64,000 bases of DNA from Hyphomicrobium sp. CS1BSMeth3 (GCF_900117415.1 NZ_FPEI01000006.1:1612001-1676000), one strand, 5' to 3'; counted from the first letter of the stretch, positions 16,742-27,283 are shown. The notes: a model not told the origin generated them from the sequence alone. Numbers and translations: made by a program.

Positions 16742-17422
16742 TTACTCGGCCGCGGCCTGCACGACTTCGCGCATCTTCTCGAAGCGCAGCATCGTGAAGA
16801 GGCCCCAGGGGCGCAGCGCGCGGCGCCCGACGAGCTTCAGGTTGTCGCAGACCATGACGCGGTCGACGTCGAAGACCGGACGCCAGCCGAGCTTGTCGGC
16901 GAACGGCGCCATGCGGCGCTCGACCCAGCCGCGCACGCCCTCTTCCTGGCTGAAGTGGTTGATCAGGATCACCTCGCCGCCGACCTTGCAGACGCGCGCA
17001 AGCTCGCGCATGACCTTCTCCGGGTCCGGCACGACGGTCATGACGTACATGGCGACGACCGTATCGAACGCACCCGTCTGGAACGTGAGCTCGCTCGCAT
17101 CCATCTCATAGAGGCCGGTGACGTTGCCGAGGCCCTCTTCGGCGACCTTCTCGCGTGCCTTGTCGAGCATCTCGGGCGAAAGGTCGATGCCGACGAGCTC
17201 CAGATGGCGCCCATAGTCGGGGAGCGACAGGCCGGTGCCTACGCCGACCTCGAGCACCTTGCCGTGGCGCTGATTGATGATCTCGACGGCGTGGCGGCGG
17301 CCTTCTGTCGTAAAACGGCCGAACGTATTGTCATACACGGGGGCCCAGCGCCGATAAGCGGTCTTGATGGAAGCCTCGTCCATCTGGGCTGCGGCCGTGC
17401 GCCCCGCGGTACTATTCTGCAT
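16742..17422 (-). CDS. pmtA: Phosphatidylethanolamine N-methyltransferase (Rhodobacter type)
   Basis: The 226-residue SAM-dependent methyltransferase shows AYRRWAPVYDNTFG, motif I VLEVGVGTGLSLP, LVGIDLSPEMLDKAREK and the C-terminal lipid-enzyme block HFSQEEGVRGWVERRMAPFADKLGW (in two overlapping parts). This pattern is that of bacterial PmtA, which methylates phosphatidylethanolamine three times to phosphatidylcholine. The frame opens at 17467, but AAGGAA eight bases before the ATG at 17422 decides the start. Phosphatidylcholine is typical of rhizobial membranes. Confidence 0.88.
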   Translation of the reverse strand: MQNSTAGRTAAAQMDEASIKTAYRRWAPVYDNTFGRFTTEGRRHAVEIINQRHGKVLEVGVGTGLSLPDYGRHLELVGIDLSPEMLDKAREKVAEEGLGNVTGLYEMDASELTFQTGAFDTVVAMYVMTVVPDPEKVMRELARVCKVGGEVILINHFSQEEGVRGWVERRMAPFADKLGWRPVFDVDRVMVCDNLKLVGRRALRPWGLFTMLRFEKMREVVQAAAE

Positions 17423-17511
17423 CACCGACGTTCCTTGCCGATTTTCCGAACGCAACATCGACGTCAATCCTCGTCAATGCACCTAAAAGCGAACCGAGAG
17501 TCCGCCGCCCT

Positions 17512-18750
17512 TCAATTACCGGGCCCGGCCGCAATGGCCGTGCGTGTACCCGCGCTGGTCTCCGCTGTCCGCAGTGCGGCACCGAAGTCCGCCTTATCGA
17601 TGTCGGCTGATGTCGAAGCAATCCAGCCGCCACCGAGCACGCGCGCCGCTGTTTCGGAAGAATAGAAGACGCACGCTTGCCCCGGAGCCACCCCGAATTC
17701 TCCGTCGTCCAGAACAACCGTTGCCGCACGTCCCTCGAGCGAGAGATGCGCAGACATCGGATCTTGAGATGAACGCACGCGTACGCTGACACGTTCCCGC
17801 ATGGCGCCCCCGCCATCGACCGGCTGATCGCCGAGCCAGTTGACGTCTTTAAGCATAATCGTGCGCACACGCAAGCAGTCTCGCGGACCGACGACGACCT
17901 CTGCGCGGCTCGCATCGAGCCGAACGACGTACAGGGGCTCGCGGCCCGTCACCCCGAGCCCGCGGCGCTGGCCGACGGTGAACCCCATGATACCGTCGTG
18001 ACGGCCGAGCACGCGCCCGTCTACATGAACGACGTTTCCAGGCGTTGCCGCCTCAGGCCTCAGCCTTTCGATGACATCGCTGTAGCGGCCATGCGGCACG
18101 AAGCAAATGTCCTGGCTGTCGGCCTTTTCGGCGACCGGCAAAGCGAACGCGCGGGCGAGTTCGCGCACCTCCGACTTCAGCAGGGCGCCAAGAGGGAAGC
18201 GCAGGAAGGCCAGCTCGTCGCGCGTCGTGGCAAAGAGGAAGTAGCTCTGGTCGCGGCTGAGATCGGCCGGCCGATAGAGCGTGGGCTGGCCGTCGACGAA
18301 CCGCCAGTCGACGTAGTGCCCCGTGATCAGAGCTGCAGCGCCGATCTCGCGCGCCGTATCGAGAAGGCCGGAGAACTTGATGTTCTGGTTGCACGACACG
18401 CACGGGATCGGCGTCTCGCCGGCGAGGTAACTCTCGGCAAACGGCGCGATGACCGCATCGCGGAAGCGGCGCTCGTAATCGAGCACGTAGTGCGCAATGC
18501 CGAGGTGCTCGGCGACGCGGCGGGCGTCGTGAATGTCCTGACCGGCGCAGCAGGCGCCCTTGCGCCCGGTGGCCGCACCATGATCGTAGAGCTGCAGCGT
18601 AATGCCGACGACGTCGTAGCCGGCTGCCTTGGCGAGCGCTGCGGCGAGCGAGCTGTCCACGCCCCCCGACATCGCCACGACGACGCGTGCGCCATCGGCG
18701 ACGCCGTGAAGGCGCCCGAGGCGAGCCGGATCGAGGTTGGCGACAGACAT
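17512..18750 (-). CDS. mnmA: tRNA-uridine 2-sulfurtransferase
   Basis: The 412-residue enzyme thiolates U34 of Lys, Glu and Gln tRNAs. The PP-loop ATP site is AMSGGVDSS near residue 28. The first catalytic Cys is in [11 protein letters not shown], the second in [12 protein letters not shown], and [12 protein letters not shown] is the family block. A longer frame to 18912 lacks family similarity, so the ATG at 18750 was chosen. The 180 bases upstream to the flavoprotein gene hold its control region; no promoter is obvious. Confidence 0.95.
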   Translation of the reverse strand: MSVANLDPARLGRLHGVADGARVVVAMSGGVDSSLAAALAKAAGYDVVGITLQLYDHGAATGRKGACCAGQDIHDARRVAEHLGIAHYVLDYERRFRDAVIAPFAESYLAGETPIPCVSCNQNIKFSGLLDTAREIGAAALITGHYVDWRFVDGQPTLYRPADLSRDQSYFLFATTRDELAFLRFPLGALLKSEVRELARAFALPVAEKADSQDICFVPHGRYSDVIERLRPEAATPGNVVHVDGRVLGRHDGIMGFTVGQRRGLGVTGREPLYVVRLDASRAEVVVGPRDCLRVRTIMLKDVNWLGDQPVDGGGAMRERVSVRVRSSQDPMSAHLSLEGRAATVVLDDGEFGVAPGQACVFYSSETAARVLGGGWIASTSADIDKADFGAALRTAETSAGTRTAIAAGPGN

Positions 18751-18930
18751 CGGTGAACCGTTCGGATGCCGCAGGACAATTCCGCGGCGGACGCAGCAGG
18801 CCTTATACAGCAGGGGCCGCGCGAGAGTGTTGATTTCCGCGCCGCAACATACGTCGTCCGGCCCAGAACAGCAAGGTCGCGCGCCGATTGGCGAAAATGT
18901 GGCGGTTGCCAATAAGTTAAGGGCCGGGGA

Positions 18931-20625
18931 TCAATCTTTTCCCACCAGATGCCGCCCGGCGATGTAGCCGAAGGTCAGGGCAGGGCCGATGGTGATGCCC
19001 GCGCCTGGGTACGTGCCGCCCATGACGCTCGCCATGTCATTGCCGGCGGCATAGAGCCCAGCGATCGGCTGGCCATCCTTGTCGAGCACCCGCGCAGAGG
19101 CATCGGTCCTGAGCCCTGCGAACGTGCCGATGTCGCCGGGGATGAGGCGGACGGCGTAGTAGGGCGGCCGGTCGAGCGGGGCCACGCAGGGGTTCGGAGC
19201 GTGGCCAGGCGCGCCATTGAAGCGCTGATAGGCATCCGTGCCGCGGCCGAACTCGCTGTCCTCGCCGCGTCGCGCGCCATCGTTGTACGAGCGGATGGTT
19301 GCAGCCAGGCCGGCCGGGTCGATGCCGAGCCGCGCGGCCAGCTCTTCCGGCGTCGCGCCGCTGATGATGTAGCCGCTATCCAGATAGGGCGTGAGGCGCG
19401 CAGGGCGAGGCGGCGCCGCACCGAGGCCCCAGCGCCGAATGGCCGTATGGTCGCAGATGTTCCAGCATTCGGTTTGCCGATCGCCGCGGCAGGCCTCGAT
19501 CATGGCCGGCACGAACACGTGGTACGACTTGGCTTCGTTGACGAAGCGCTTCCCGCGCCGGTCGACAGCGATGTAGCCGGGCTTGCCACGGTCAATGAAA
19601 TGCGGATAGGGCAGCTTCGTGCCGTCAGGCTGCGGCAGATACGAGACCGGCGTCCACGCGGCCGCGTGGTGCACATCCTCGTGGAAGGCCGCGCCAGCAC
19701 CCGTCGCGATCCTGATACCATCGCCGCTGTTCGTCGCCGGCGGCAGTGACTGATGCGCGCGGCCGTCCGCGACATGCGCATAGAGCCGCGCCTTGAGTGC
19801 CGTATCACCGGCAAATCCACCGCACGCCAGCACCACGCCACGCCGCGCGCGGATCTCCACGTCGCGCCCATCCCTGCGGACGATCGCGCCGGCAATGCGC
19901 CCGCCTTCGTGCACCAGTGAGACCAGCGGTGCCTCGAGCCAGAGCGGAATGCCCTTCCCTTGCGCCGCCAATGCGAGCGCCGCGATGAGGCCGTTGCCAT
20001 TCGTGAGCCGCGTGCCGCGCTTCCAGCCGAGGCGATCGCGGCCATAGCGCGCGAACATCCGCAGGGCATGCCACGCCGATTTTGGCACGCGCAGCATGTT
20101 GTAGAGGTGCGGCAGATCCGTGCGCCCGACCATCATGCCGCCGAGCAGCATCATGGACTCAAGCGGCGGGCGAAGCTGATCGAAGCGCTTGCCGAGCTGG
20201 CGCCCGTCGAACACATCGGGCGCGAGCGAACGCCCGCCATTCGAGCCGCCGGGCAGCTCCGGCTCGTAGTCCGCCCAGGTCGGCACGAGGCCATAGCGCA
20301 CGGGCGTATTCGCCTCGAGAAAGGCCAGCATCTCCGGTCCGGTCGCGAGGAAAGCCTCGGCGCGCGCACGATCGAGGCGGTTGCCGGCAATGCTCTCGAG
20401 ATAGCGCAGCGCCTTTGCCGGGCCGTCCTCGATCCCGGCAGCCTTGGCCTGCGCGCTGCCAGGTATCCAGATCACGCCGGCCGAGTAGCAGGTCGTGCCG
20501 CCGAAGAGCGGCTCTTTCTCGACCATGAGCACGTCGAGCCCATGATGGCGGGCCGTGATCGCGGCCGAGAACGCCCCCGCGCCCGAGCCCGCGACGAGCA
20601 CGTCGCACGCGACCTGATCCTTCAC
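18931..20625 (-). CDS. FAD-dependent oxidoreductase, fumarate reductase/3-ketosteroid dehydrogenase type
   Basis: The 564-residue flavoprotein opens with the FAD-binding motif VLVAGSGAGAFSAAITA and has EKEPLFGGTTCYSAG. The C-terminal FAD block AGLYAAGNDMASVMGGTYPGAG is also present. This arrangement is that of the FAD_binding_2 family, which includes 3-ketosteroid-delta1-dehydrogenases, KstD-like enzymes and flavocytochrome c. SYNDGARRGEDSEFGRG is also typical. It contains no heme motif. The true substrate, possibly a steroid-like or enoate compound, is unknown. It diverges from xerC. Confidence 0.85.
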   Translation of the reverse strand: MKDQVACDVLVAGSGAGAFSAAITARHHGLDVLMVEKEPLFGGTTCYSAGVIWIPGSAQAKAAGIEDGPAKALRYLESIAGNRLDRARAEAFLATGPEMLAFLEANTPVRYGLVPTWADYEPELPGGSNGGRSLAPDVFDGRQLGKRFDQLRPPLESMMLLGGMMVGRTDLPHLYNMLRVPKSAWHALRMFARYGRDRLGWKRGTRLTNGNGLIAALALAAQGKGIPLWLEAPLVSLVHEGGRIAGAIVRRDGRDVEIRARRGVVLACGGFAGDTALKARLYAHVADGRAHQSLPPATNSGDGIRIATGAGAAFHEDVHHAAAWTPVSYLPQPDGTKLPYPHFIDRGKPGYIAVDRRGKRFVNEAKSYHVFVPAMIEACRGDRQTECWNICDHTAIRRWGLGAAPPRPARLTPYLDSGYIISGATPEELAARLGIDPAGLAATIRSYNDGARRGEDSEFGRGTDAYQRFNGAPGHAPNPCVAPLDRPPYYAVRLIPGDIGTFAGLRTDASARVLDKDGQPIAGLYAAGNDMASVMGGTYPGAGITIGPALTFGYIAGRHLVGKD

Positions 20626-20721
20626 GAATTCCTCCCTCGGCTCTTTGCTTTTAAGCTTTTGTTAACCGAACCAGCCGAGCGCTGGATAGCACAAGTCGCG
20701 GACCGGCTGGAGCGCGCCCCT

Positions 20722-21666
20722 ATGCAGGAGAGCGACAAGCTCACGATCGCAGACGACCTCGACGCGGCGCTTACCCGCTGGCGCGAGCACCTCGTCGCGC
20801 GCGCCGCCAGCGCGAATACCATCGAGGCCTACGAGCGCGACTGGCGTCAGCTCTGCCGCTGGCTCGCCCATCGCCTTGGCCGCGCGCCGACGCTCGACGA
20901 CATCCGTGATCTCGAACCGCTGACCTTCCGCGCCTTCCTCGCGCAACGTCGGCGCCTCGGCGTCGAGAACCGCTCGCTCGCGCGCACGATGTCTTCCTTC
21001 CGCCAGTTCTTCCGCTGGCTCGAGGCAAGCCAGGACCTGAAAAACCACGCCATTCTCAAGGTCGGAACACCGCGCGTCGCGCGCGGCCTGCCGCGTCCGC
21101 TCACGGTTTCCAAGGCCGCGGATGTTGTCGCCGCGGACATGGCCGCCGATCTCGACTGGATCCATGCCCGCGATCTCGCCGTGCTGCTGCTGCTTTACGG
21201 TGCGGGTCTGCGCATTTCCGAGGCCTTGGGTCTGACGCTCGCCGATGCGCCGACGCCCGGCCGCGACGCTCTCCGCATTACGGGCAAGGGCGGCAAGGAG
21301 CGTCTCGTCCCGATCCTGCCGGCCATTCAGCAGGCGGTCGCGCGCTATCTGGAGCTCTGTCCCTTCGACCTCGAGAGAGACGAGCCGATGTTCCGCGGCG
21401 CCAAGGGCAAGCCGCTTTCGCCGCGCATCATCCAGCTTCAGATGGAGCGCCTGCGCGGTGCGCTCGGCCTACCCGAGACGGCAACACCGCATGCGCTGCG
21501 CCACTCCTTCGCGACGCATCTGCTCTCGGCGGGCGCCGATCTGCGGCAGATCCAAGAGCTGCTCGGCCACGCCTCGCTTTCGACGACACAGGTCTACACC
21601 GAGGTCGACCGCGAGCGTCTGCTGAAGGTCTACGACCTCGCGCATCCCCGGGCGCGCTCCGCCTGA
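20722..21666 (+). CDS. xerC: Site-specific tyrosine recombinase XerC
   Basis: The 314-residue recombinase resolves chromosome dimers at dif together with XerD. An N-terminal SAM-like core-binding domain (residues about 12-105) precedes the catalytic domain. The tyrosine-recombinase residues are R154 in LRISEA, K179/K182 in GKGGKE, H247 and R250 in HALRHSF, H273 in LGHASLSTTQ and Y282 in VYTEV. Housekeeping neighbours and normal codon use argue against a phage integrase. XerC rather than XerD is judged from general resemblance. Confidence 0.85.
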   Translation: MQESDKLTIADDLDAALTRWREHLVARAASANTIEAYERDWRQLCRWLAHRLGRAPTLDDIRDLEPLTFRAFLAQRRRLGVENRSLARTMSSFRQFFRWLEASQDLKNHAILKVGTPRVARGLPRPLTVSKAADVVAADMAADLDWIHARDLAVLLLLYGAGLRISEALGLTLADAPTPGRDALRITGKGGKERLVPILPAIQQAVARYLELCPFDLERDEPMFRGAKGKPLSPRIIQLQMERLRGALGLPETATPHALRHSFATHLLSAGADLRQIQELLGHASLSTTQVYTEVDRERLLKVYDLAHPRARSA

Positions 21667-21670
21667 AGTC

Positions 21671-22939
21671 TCAGACGACGGCGCGCGCGGCCTTCAGCTT
21701 CGCGATCTCGCCTTCGTCGAAACCGAACTCGGCAAGCACCTTCGCTGTGTGCTCACCCGTCATCGGCGCGCGCGTGCGCACGCCACCGGGCGTCTCGGAG
21801 AGCTTCACGGCCGTGCCCGCCACCTTGAACGTGCGATCGCTCACGCCCGGAAGCTCCACCTCGGCAAGCATGTTGCGCGCGCCGATGTGCGGATCGTCGA
21901 AAATCTCGTCGAAACTGCGCACGGGACCGAACGGGATCTTGCCGCCGAGCACTGCGGTGATCTCCGCCTTGGTGCGCGCCGAGGTCCAGTCCGTCACGAG
22001 GCCTTCGACTTCCGCGCGCCGGTCGAGACGGTCGCGCGTCAGACGATAGCGCGCATCCTCGGCCAACTCCGGCCGGCCGATCGTCTTCACGAGCAGGCGC
22101 CAGAACTCGTCGTGCGGGCAGCCGATCGCCACCCAGCCGTCCTTCGCCGGAAACAGGCCGTACGGGCAGAGCAGCGGATGGCTGTTCCCTTCCGGCCCCG
22201 GAGACTTGCCCTCGTAGGAATACTGGAAGACCGGCCGCTCGCAGGCCGCGAGCACGCCATCGACCATGGCCACATCGACGAACTGGCCACGCCCTGTCGC
22301 TCGCGCACGATGCAGTGCCGCCAGGATGCCGAAGGCACACTGCATGGCCGGGATGAGATCGCCGACGCCAGGGCCTATTTTCGTCGGCGGCCCACCCGGC
22401 GTCGGCGAGGTGATCGCGATGATGCCGCCCATGGCCTGCGCGACGATGTCGTAGGCCGGCCATTCGGCGTAGGGACTGCGCCCCGAGCGCGGATCGCCGA
22501 AGCCGCGGATGGTGCCATAGACGAGGCGCGGGTTGATCTCCGCGAGCGTCTCATAGCCGAGCCCGAGCCGCTCCATGACACCCGCGCGGAAGTTCTCGAC
22601 CAGGATGTCGGCCTTCGCGACGAGGCGCTTCAGGATCCCACGTCCGGCCTCGGACTTGAGATCGATGACGATCGACTCCTTGTTCCGGTTCGTCGAGCCG
22701 AAGTAGCCGCCATAGCCGCCTTCCGGCACGCCCACCTGACCCGGCATGAAGGGGCCGAAGAGCCGCGTCGCATCCCCGCCCGGCGGCTCGATCTTGATGA
22801 CGCGGGCTCCCTGGTCGGCGAGCATCATCGTGACGAACGGCCCCGCCAGCATCTGCGTCAGGTCGAGCACGACGACGTCGCCGAGCGCGCCTGTAGCCTC
22901 CTGCCTGCTGCCGTCATCTGCCGCCGCCGCGCCAGCCAT
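21671..22939 (-). CDS. CaiB/BaiF (family III) CoA-transferase
   Basis: The 422-residue enzyme has the family opening VVVLDLTQMLAGPFVTMMLA and DQGARVIKIEPPGGD. NRNKESIVIDLK and NFRAGVMERLGLGYE follow. The active-site Asp region is GVGDLIPAMQ, and MVDGVLAACE comes after it. It transfers CoA between a carboxylate pair that cannot be identified here. It converges on xerC with a 4-base gap. Its start faces etfB across a 385-base region, which suits a role in acyl-CoA metabolism. Confidence 0.9.
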   Translation of the reverse strand: MAGAAAADDGSRQEATGALGDVVVLDLTQMLAGPFVTMMLADQGARVIKIEPPGGDATRLFGPFMPGQVGVPEGGYGGYFGSTNRNKESIVIDLKSEAGRGILKRLVAKADILVENFRAGVMERLGLGYETLAEINPRLVYGTIRGFGDPRSGRSPYAEWPAYDIVAQAMGGIIAITSPTPGGPPTKIGPGVGDLIPAMQCAFGILAALHRARATGRGQFVDVAMVDGVLAACERPVFQYSYEGKSPGPEGNSHPLLCPYGLFPAKDGWVAIGCPHDEFWRLLVKTIGRPELAEDARYRLTRDRLDRRAEVEGLVTDWTSARTKAEITAVLGGKIPFGPVRSFDEIFDDPHIGARNMLAEVELPGVSDRTFKVAGTAVKLSETPGGVRTRAPMTGEHTAKVLAEFGFDEGEIAKLKAARAVV

Positions 22940-23324
22940 GCGATGCTCCTTGGAAGTTGGTGAAGATGTCCGAACGGGCGCCGCCCATTCTCAGAGGGAC
23001 ACTAGGGGGCACGCAGCCTTTTGCGCAATGTTCAGGGCGCCCGCAACGGTGCAGCGCGCCGCCCGCGCAGCGCATGGCAGGATCTGCCTAATTACACGAC
23101 AAACTGTCGCACGATTGACTTGTAAATTGACACGACCTAGTCTTATTTCGCATCTGCGAGAGGCCGAAATCACCCGGCTTTTGTGCGGACATTCGCAGGC
23201 CTCCCGGCCGATTGGCGAAACCGCATTGAACCACTGCGCAATCGGATCGGCACGCCCCGGCAGGTGTGCCTCCGTTATGCCGTTTCGGAGCCGATTTTCC
23301 TGAGGTCTGGGGAGCGCTGTATCA
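22940..23324. promoter_or_regulatory. Divergent control region between the CoA-transferase and etfB
   Basis: This 385-base gap has no credible gene. It contains an A/T-rich core (about 23090-23150) with two overlapping -35-like boxes, TTGACT at 23115 and TTGACA at 23127. TAGTCT lies 17 bases after the first box, a weak -10. This may drive etfBA-hbdA with a leader of about 175 bases. Confidence 0.35.
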
Positions 23325-24077
23325 ATGAAAGTGCTGGTGCCCGTTAAGCGGGTCGTCGACTATAACGTGAAGATCAGGGTCAAGGCCGACGGATCGGGCG
23401 TCGAGCTCGCCAACGTCAAGATGTCGATGAACCCGTTCGACGAGATCGCGGTCGAAGAAGCGATCCGCCTCAAGGAAAAGGGTGCCGTCACCGAAATCGT
23501 CGCTGTCTCCGTCGGGCCGGCCAAGGCCCAGGAGACCATCCGCACCGCCCTCGCCATGGGCGCGGACCGCGGCATCCTGGTCGAGACCGGCGAGGAGCCC
23601 GTCGAGCCGCTCGCTGTCGCCAAGCTGCTGAAGGCCATTGTCGCAGCCGAGCAGCCCGGCCTCGTCATTCTCGGCAAGCAGGCCATCGACGACGACTGCA
23701 ACCAGACGGGCCAGATGCTCGCCGCCCTCCTCGGCTGGCCGCAGGGCACGTTCGCCTCGAAACTCGCGATCGACGGCAGCACGCTGCACGTCACACGTGA
23801 GGTCGATGGCGGTCTCGAGAGCATCAAGCTCAACATGCCGGCCATCGTGACGACGGACCTGCGCCTCAACGAGCCGCGCTATGCCTCGCTGCCGAACATC
23901 ATGAAGGCGAAGAAGAAGCCGCTCGACACGAAGAAGCCTGCCGATCTCGGGGTCGATGTCGCCCCGCGCCTCAAGGTGCTGAAGACGACCGAGCCGCCGG
24001 GCCGCAAGGCCGGTGTGAAGGTCGGGAGCGCGGCCGAGCTGGTCGCCAAGCTCAAGGATGAGGCGGGGGTACTCTGA
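23325..24077 (+). CDS. etfB: Electron transfer flavoprotein beta subunit
   Basis: The 250-residue protein is the AMP-binding subunit of ETF, which takes electrons from acyl-CoA dehydrogenases and passes them to ETF-ubiquinone oxidoreductase. Blocks are [37 protein letters not shown] and the ETF-beta signature around [20 protein letters not shown] (in part). It overlaps etfA by one base (stop/start TGATG), so translation is coupled. Confidence 0.96.
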   Translation: MKVLVPVKRVVDYNVKIRVKADGSGVELANVKMSMNPFDEIAVEEAIRLKEKGAVTEIVAVSVGPAKAQETIRTALAMGADRGILVETGEEPVEPLAVAKLLKAIVAAEQPGLVILGKQAIDDDCNQTGQMLAALLGWPQGTFASKLAIDGSTLHVTREVDGGLESIKLNMPAIVTTDLRLNEPRYASLPNIMKAKKKPLDTKKPADLGVDVAPRLKVLKTTEPPGRKAGVKVGSAAELVAKLKDEAGVL

Positions 24078-25021
24078 TGGCTGTTCTTCTTGTTGCCGAT
24101 CATAACAACACCGCGCTCGGAAGCTCGACCGCCAAGGCCATGAGCGCCGCCAAGGCACTCGGCGGCGATGTGCACGTGCTCGTCGCGGGCAGCAACTGCG
24201 GTGCAGTTGCCGAAGCCGCGGCGAAGCTCGATGGCGCAGCGAAGGTGCTCGTCGCGGATGCGCCGCAGTTCGCGAACCAGCTCGCCGAGGAAATGTCGGC
24301 GCTGATCGTGCCGCTGATGGCCAACTACGACGCCGTGCTCGCGCCGGCGACGGCTTCGGGCAAGAACGTGCTGCCGCGCGTTGCAGCTCTCCTCGACGTC
24401 ATGCAGCTCTCGGATGTCACCAAGGTCGTATCGGCCGACACGTTCGAGCGTCCGATCTACGCCGGCAACGCCATCCAGACCGTGCAGTCCAGCGAGGCGA
24501 AGAAGGTCATCACCGTCCGCACGGCATCCTTCCAGGCTGTCGGCGAAGGCGGCTCGGCATCGATCGAGAAGATCGCGGCGCCGGGGGCCGTCGGCATCTC
24601 GACCTTCGACAAAGCCGAGCTTTCCAAGTCCGACCGCCCCGAGCTCACCTCGGCGCGCATCGTCATCTCCGGCGGGCGCGGCATGCAGTCCGGCGAGAAC
24701 TTCAAGAAGTACATCGAGCCCGTCGCCGACAAGCTCGGCGCGGCCATGGGCGCTTCGCGCGCCGCGGTCGATGCTGGCTTCGTGCCGAACGACTTCCAGG
24801 TCGGCCAGACTGGCAAGGTCGTTGCACCGGAGCTCTACGTCGCGGTCGGCATCTCGGGTGCCATTCAGCATCTCGCCGGCATGAAGGACAGCAAGATCAT
24901 CGTGGCGATCAACAAGGACGCGGAAGCGCCGATCTTCCAGGTGGCCGACTACGGTCTCGTGGCGGACCTCTTTACGGCGCTCCCCGAGCTCGAAGCCGAG
25001 CTCACGAAAATCGGCCGCTGA
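24077..25021 (+). CDS. etfA: Electron transfer flavoprotein alpha subunit
   Basis: The 314-residue FAD-binding partner of EtfB has an N-terminal domain (residues 1-185) and the FAD domain with [33 protein letters not shown] and [13 protein letters not shown], all classic ETF-alpha blocks. It is followed 25 bases later by hbdA, forming an operon for beta-oxidation electron flow. Confidence 0.97.
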   Translation: MAVLLVADHNNTALGSSTAKAMSAAKALGGDVHVLVAGSNCGAVAEAAAKLDGAAKVLVADAPQFANQLAEEMSALIVPLMANYDAVLAPATASGKNVLPRVAALLDVMQLSDVTKVVSADTFERPIYAGNAIQTVQSSEAKKVITVRTASFQAVGEGGSASIEKIAAPGAVGISTFDKAELSKSDRPELTSARIVISGGRGMQSGENFKKYIEPVADKLGAAMGASRAAVDAGFVPNDFQVGQTGKVVAPELYVAVGISGAIQHLAGMKDSKIIVAINKDAEAPIFQVADYGLVADLFTALPELEAELTKIGR

Positions 25022-25046
25022 TCTGACACGCGAAGGAACGGGCGAC

Positions 25047-25970
25047 ATGGACACTGCCGTGAAAACGAAAAAGGCTACCGCCACGCCGCCCGTCACCTTC
25101 GTCAAGAAGGTCGGCATCATCGGTGCCGGCCAGATGGGCAACGGGATCGCACACGTCGTCGCCCTCGCGGGCTACAACGTCGTCGTCAACGACTTGAAGA
25201 AGGAAGCCTTCGAGAAGGCGCTCGGCACCATCGAGCGCAATCTCGCGCGGCAAGTGAGCCGCGGCCTCGTCACCGAGGGAGACATGAAGGCGACGCTCAA
25301 GCGCATCAGCTTTGCGCCGAGCTTCAAGGATCTCGGCGACGCCGATCTCGTCGTCGAGGCCGCAACCGAGGACGAGAGCGTCAAGCGCAAGATCTTCGCC
25401 GAGCTCTGTCCGCATCTCAAGAAGGAGGCCATGCTCGCGAGCAATACCTCCTCGATCTCGATCACGCGCCTCGGCGCCTCCACGGACCGTCCCGAGCGAT
25501 TTATCGGGATGCACTTCATGAACCCGGTGCCGGTCATGCAGCTCGTCGAGCTGATCCGCGGCATCGCCACCGAAGACGAGACATTTTCGCGCGCGCGCCA
25601 GTTCGCGGAGAGCCTCGGCAAGACGATCGCGGTCTCGGAAGATTTCCCGGCCTTCATCGTCAACCGCATTCTGCTGCCGATGATCAACGAGGCCATCTAC
25701 ACGCTCTACGAGGGCGTCGGCGGCGTCGAAGCCATAGACAAGGCCATGCGACTCGGCGCCAACCATCCCATGGGGCCGCTCGAGCTCGCCGACTTCATCG
25801 GCCTCGACACCTGCCTCTCGGTCATGCAGGTGCTCTACGAGGGCCTCGCCGACACGAAGTACCGCCCCTGCCCGCTGCTCGTGAAGTACGTCGAAGCAGG
25901 CTGGCTCGGCCGCAAGACCCAGCGCGGCTTCTACGACTACCGCGGCGAGCATCCCGTCCCCACTCGCTGA
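25047..25970 (+). CDS. hbdA: 3-hydroxybutyryl-CoA dehydrogenase
   Basis: The 307-residue enzyme oxidises or reduces 3-hydroxybutyryl-CoA/acetoacetyl-CoA with NAD(P). The Rossmann motif is [15 protein letters not shown]. The catalytic block [16 protein letters not shown] contains the active His, and [19 protein letters not shown] is the C-terminal signature. The N-terminal extension rich in Lys and Thr (residues 1-17) is slightly unusual. It is third in the etfB-etfA operon, a common arrangement in Hyphomicrobiales. Confidence 0.95.
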   Translation: MDTAVKTKKATATPPVTFVKKVGIIGAGQMGNGIAHVVALAGYNVVVNDLKKEAFEKALGTIERNLARQVSRGLVTEGDMKATLKRISFAPSFKDLGDADLVVEAATEDESVKRKIFAELCPHLKKEAMLASNTSSISITRLGASTDRPERFIGMHFMNPVPVMQLVELIRGIATEDETFSRARQFAESLGKTIAVSEDFPAFIVNRILLPMINEAIYTLYEGVGGVEAIDKAMRLGANHPMGPLELADFIGLDTCLSVMQVLYEGLADTKYRPCPLLVKYVEAGWLGRKTQRGFYDYRGEHPVPTR

Positions 25971-26013
25971 TCGCTGCAGCTCCGAAGATATCTCTGCGAA
26001 CACGAGGCCGCCG

Positions 26014-26472
26014 ATGGCTGAGCTGATCGTCCGCGCCGTTCGTCCGGAGGATTATGAGCAGTGGCTTCCGCTGTGGGACGGCTACAACGCCTTCTACGAG
26101 CGGGTGGGACCGACGGCGCTGGCGCCCGAGATCACACGTGCCACCTGGCGGCGCTTCTTCGACGCCTATGAGCCCCTGTATGCGCTGGTGGCTGAGTTGG
26201 ACGGGCGCCTGCTGGGCCTCACGCACTATCTGTTCCATCGGACGACGACGGCCATCGCCCCGCTCTGTTACCTCAACGACCTCTTCACGGCCGAGGCTGC
26301 GCGCGGCAAGGGCGTCGGTCGCGCACTGATCGAGGCCGTGTACGAGGAAGCGCGACGGGCGGGCTGCCCGCGCGTCTACTGGCTGACGCACGAGACGAAC
26401 GCGACCGCGCGCACGCTCTACGACAAGCTCGCGCTCAATCGCGGTTTCATCGTCTACGGGAAGGTTGTCTGA
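26014..26472 (+). CDS. GNAT-family N-acetyltransferase
   Basis: The 152-residue protein opens VRAVRPEDYEQWLPLWDGYN. The acetyl-CoA pyrophosphate loop is AARGKGVGRALIEAVYEEA, followed by VYWLTHETNATARTLYDKLA, as in small GNAT enzymes. The acceptor, a small molecule or protein amine, is unknown. It lies 43 bases after hbdA on the same strand and converges with the methyltransferase gene. Confidence 0.9.
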   Translation: MAELIVRAVRPEDYEQWLPLWDGYNAFYERVGPTALAPEITRATWRRFFDAYEPLYALVAELDGRLLGLTHYLFHRTTTAIAPLCYLNDLFTAEAARGKGVGRALIEAVYEEARRAGCPRVYWLTHETNATARTLYDKLALNRGFIVYGKVV

Positions 26473-26488
26473 GCGGCGAACGGGACCG

Positions 26489-27283
26489 CTATGGCGCGGC
26501 CGGCTTCCTCACGCGCATATGCAGGAAGATGGGGGCAACGCGCGTATCGGCGACCTCCGGCTCGGCTTGAGCCGTCTCGATGTCCGCGCGCGGCTCGGCG
26601 AATTTCTCGATAATCAATCCGGCCGCCACGACGAAGTCGACCCACGCACTCAGCGTCCTGTGAAAGCGCGGCACGCGGAAGGGAGCTACTCTTTCGCGCT
26701 CATCGGCGGGCACGCTCCCGAACCACCAGCTCTCCACTTCACCATCCGTACCATCGAAATAGCGGGCGACCTCGACGGCGCGCGGCTGCCCGTCGGCATC
26801 GCGCAGGTTGCGGCGGTGCGGCGGCACAAAGCAGGGATGGAGAATGGAGAACTGGAAGAAACCGCCCGGCCGCAGGACGCGCGCCACCTCGCGAAAGGCG
26901 AGGTGCTGGTCGGGCATATCCATGAGCGCCATGAACGACGTCGCGAAGTCGAACGAGGCATCGGCAAAGGGCAGCGCCATGCCATCGCCGACCTGAAAAT
27001 CGATGCCCAGGGGCTCCGCGGCCTCTCGCGCCTGCGCGTGCTGGATGAAGGTCGGTGCGATGTCGACTGCACACATGCGGGCGCCACGCTCCGCGAGCTT
27101 GCGGGTATTGGACCCTTCACCGCATCCGACATCCAAGCCGGCTAGGCCCTCGATCGGCGGCAGGATGGAGAGGAATGCCGGCGTGTTCAGCGCGTCGCGA
27201 TAGACGTCGTATCCCGCGCGGCTGTGTCTCGTCCACGTATCGGCATTGGCCTCCCAATGCGCGGCGACTTCAGCTCGGTCCAT
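26489..27283 (-). CDS. Class I SAM-dependent methyltransferase (type 11)
   Basis: The 264-residue enzyme has motif I LDVGCGEGSNTRKLAERG, motif II CAVDIAPTFIQ, a post-motif VGDGMALPFADASFDFA and motif III VLRPGGFFQFSILHPCF. These define a UbiE/Methyltransf_11-type enzyme acting on a small molecule. The start MDRAEVAAHWEANADTW is normal for the family. The acceptor is unknown. The neighbours do not indicate a pathway. Confidence 0.87.
   Translation of the reverse strand: MDRAEVAAHWEANADTWTRHSRAGYDVYRDALNTPAFLSILPPIEGLAGLDVGCGEGSNTRKLAERGARMCAVDIAPTFIQHAQAREAAEPLGIDFQVGDGMALPFADASFDFATSFMALMDMPDQHLAFREVARVLRPGGFFQFSILHPCFVPPHRRNLRDADGQPRAVEVARYFDGTDGEVESWWFGSVPADERERVAPFRVPRFHRTLSAWVDFVVAAGLIIEKFAEPRADIETAQAEPEVADTRVAPIFLHMRVRKPAAP

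Noticed and set aside
20722-21666. xerC-type recombinase as a phage or island integrase
   Set aside because: Sequence plan and length fit housekeeping XerC, neighbours are core genes, there is no adjacent tRNA and no attachment-site repeat.
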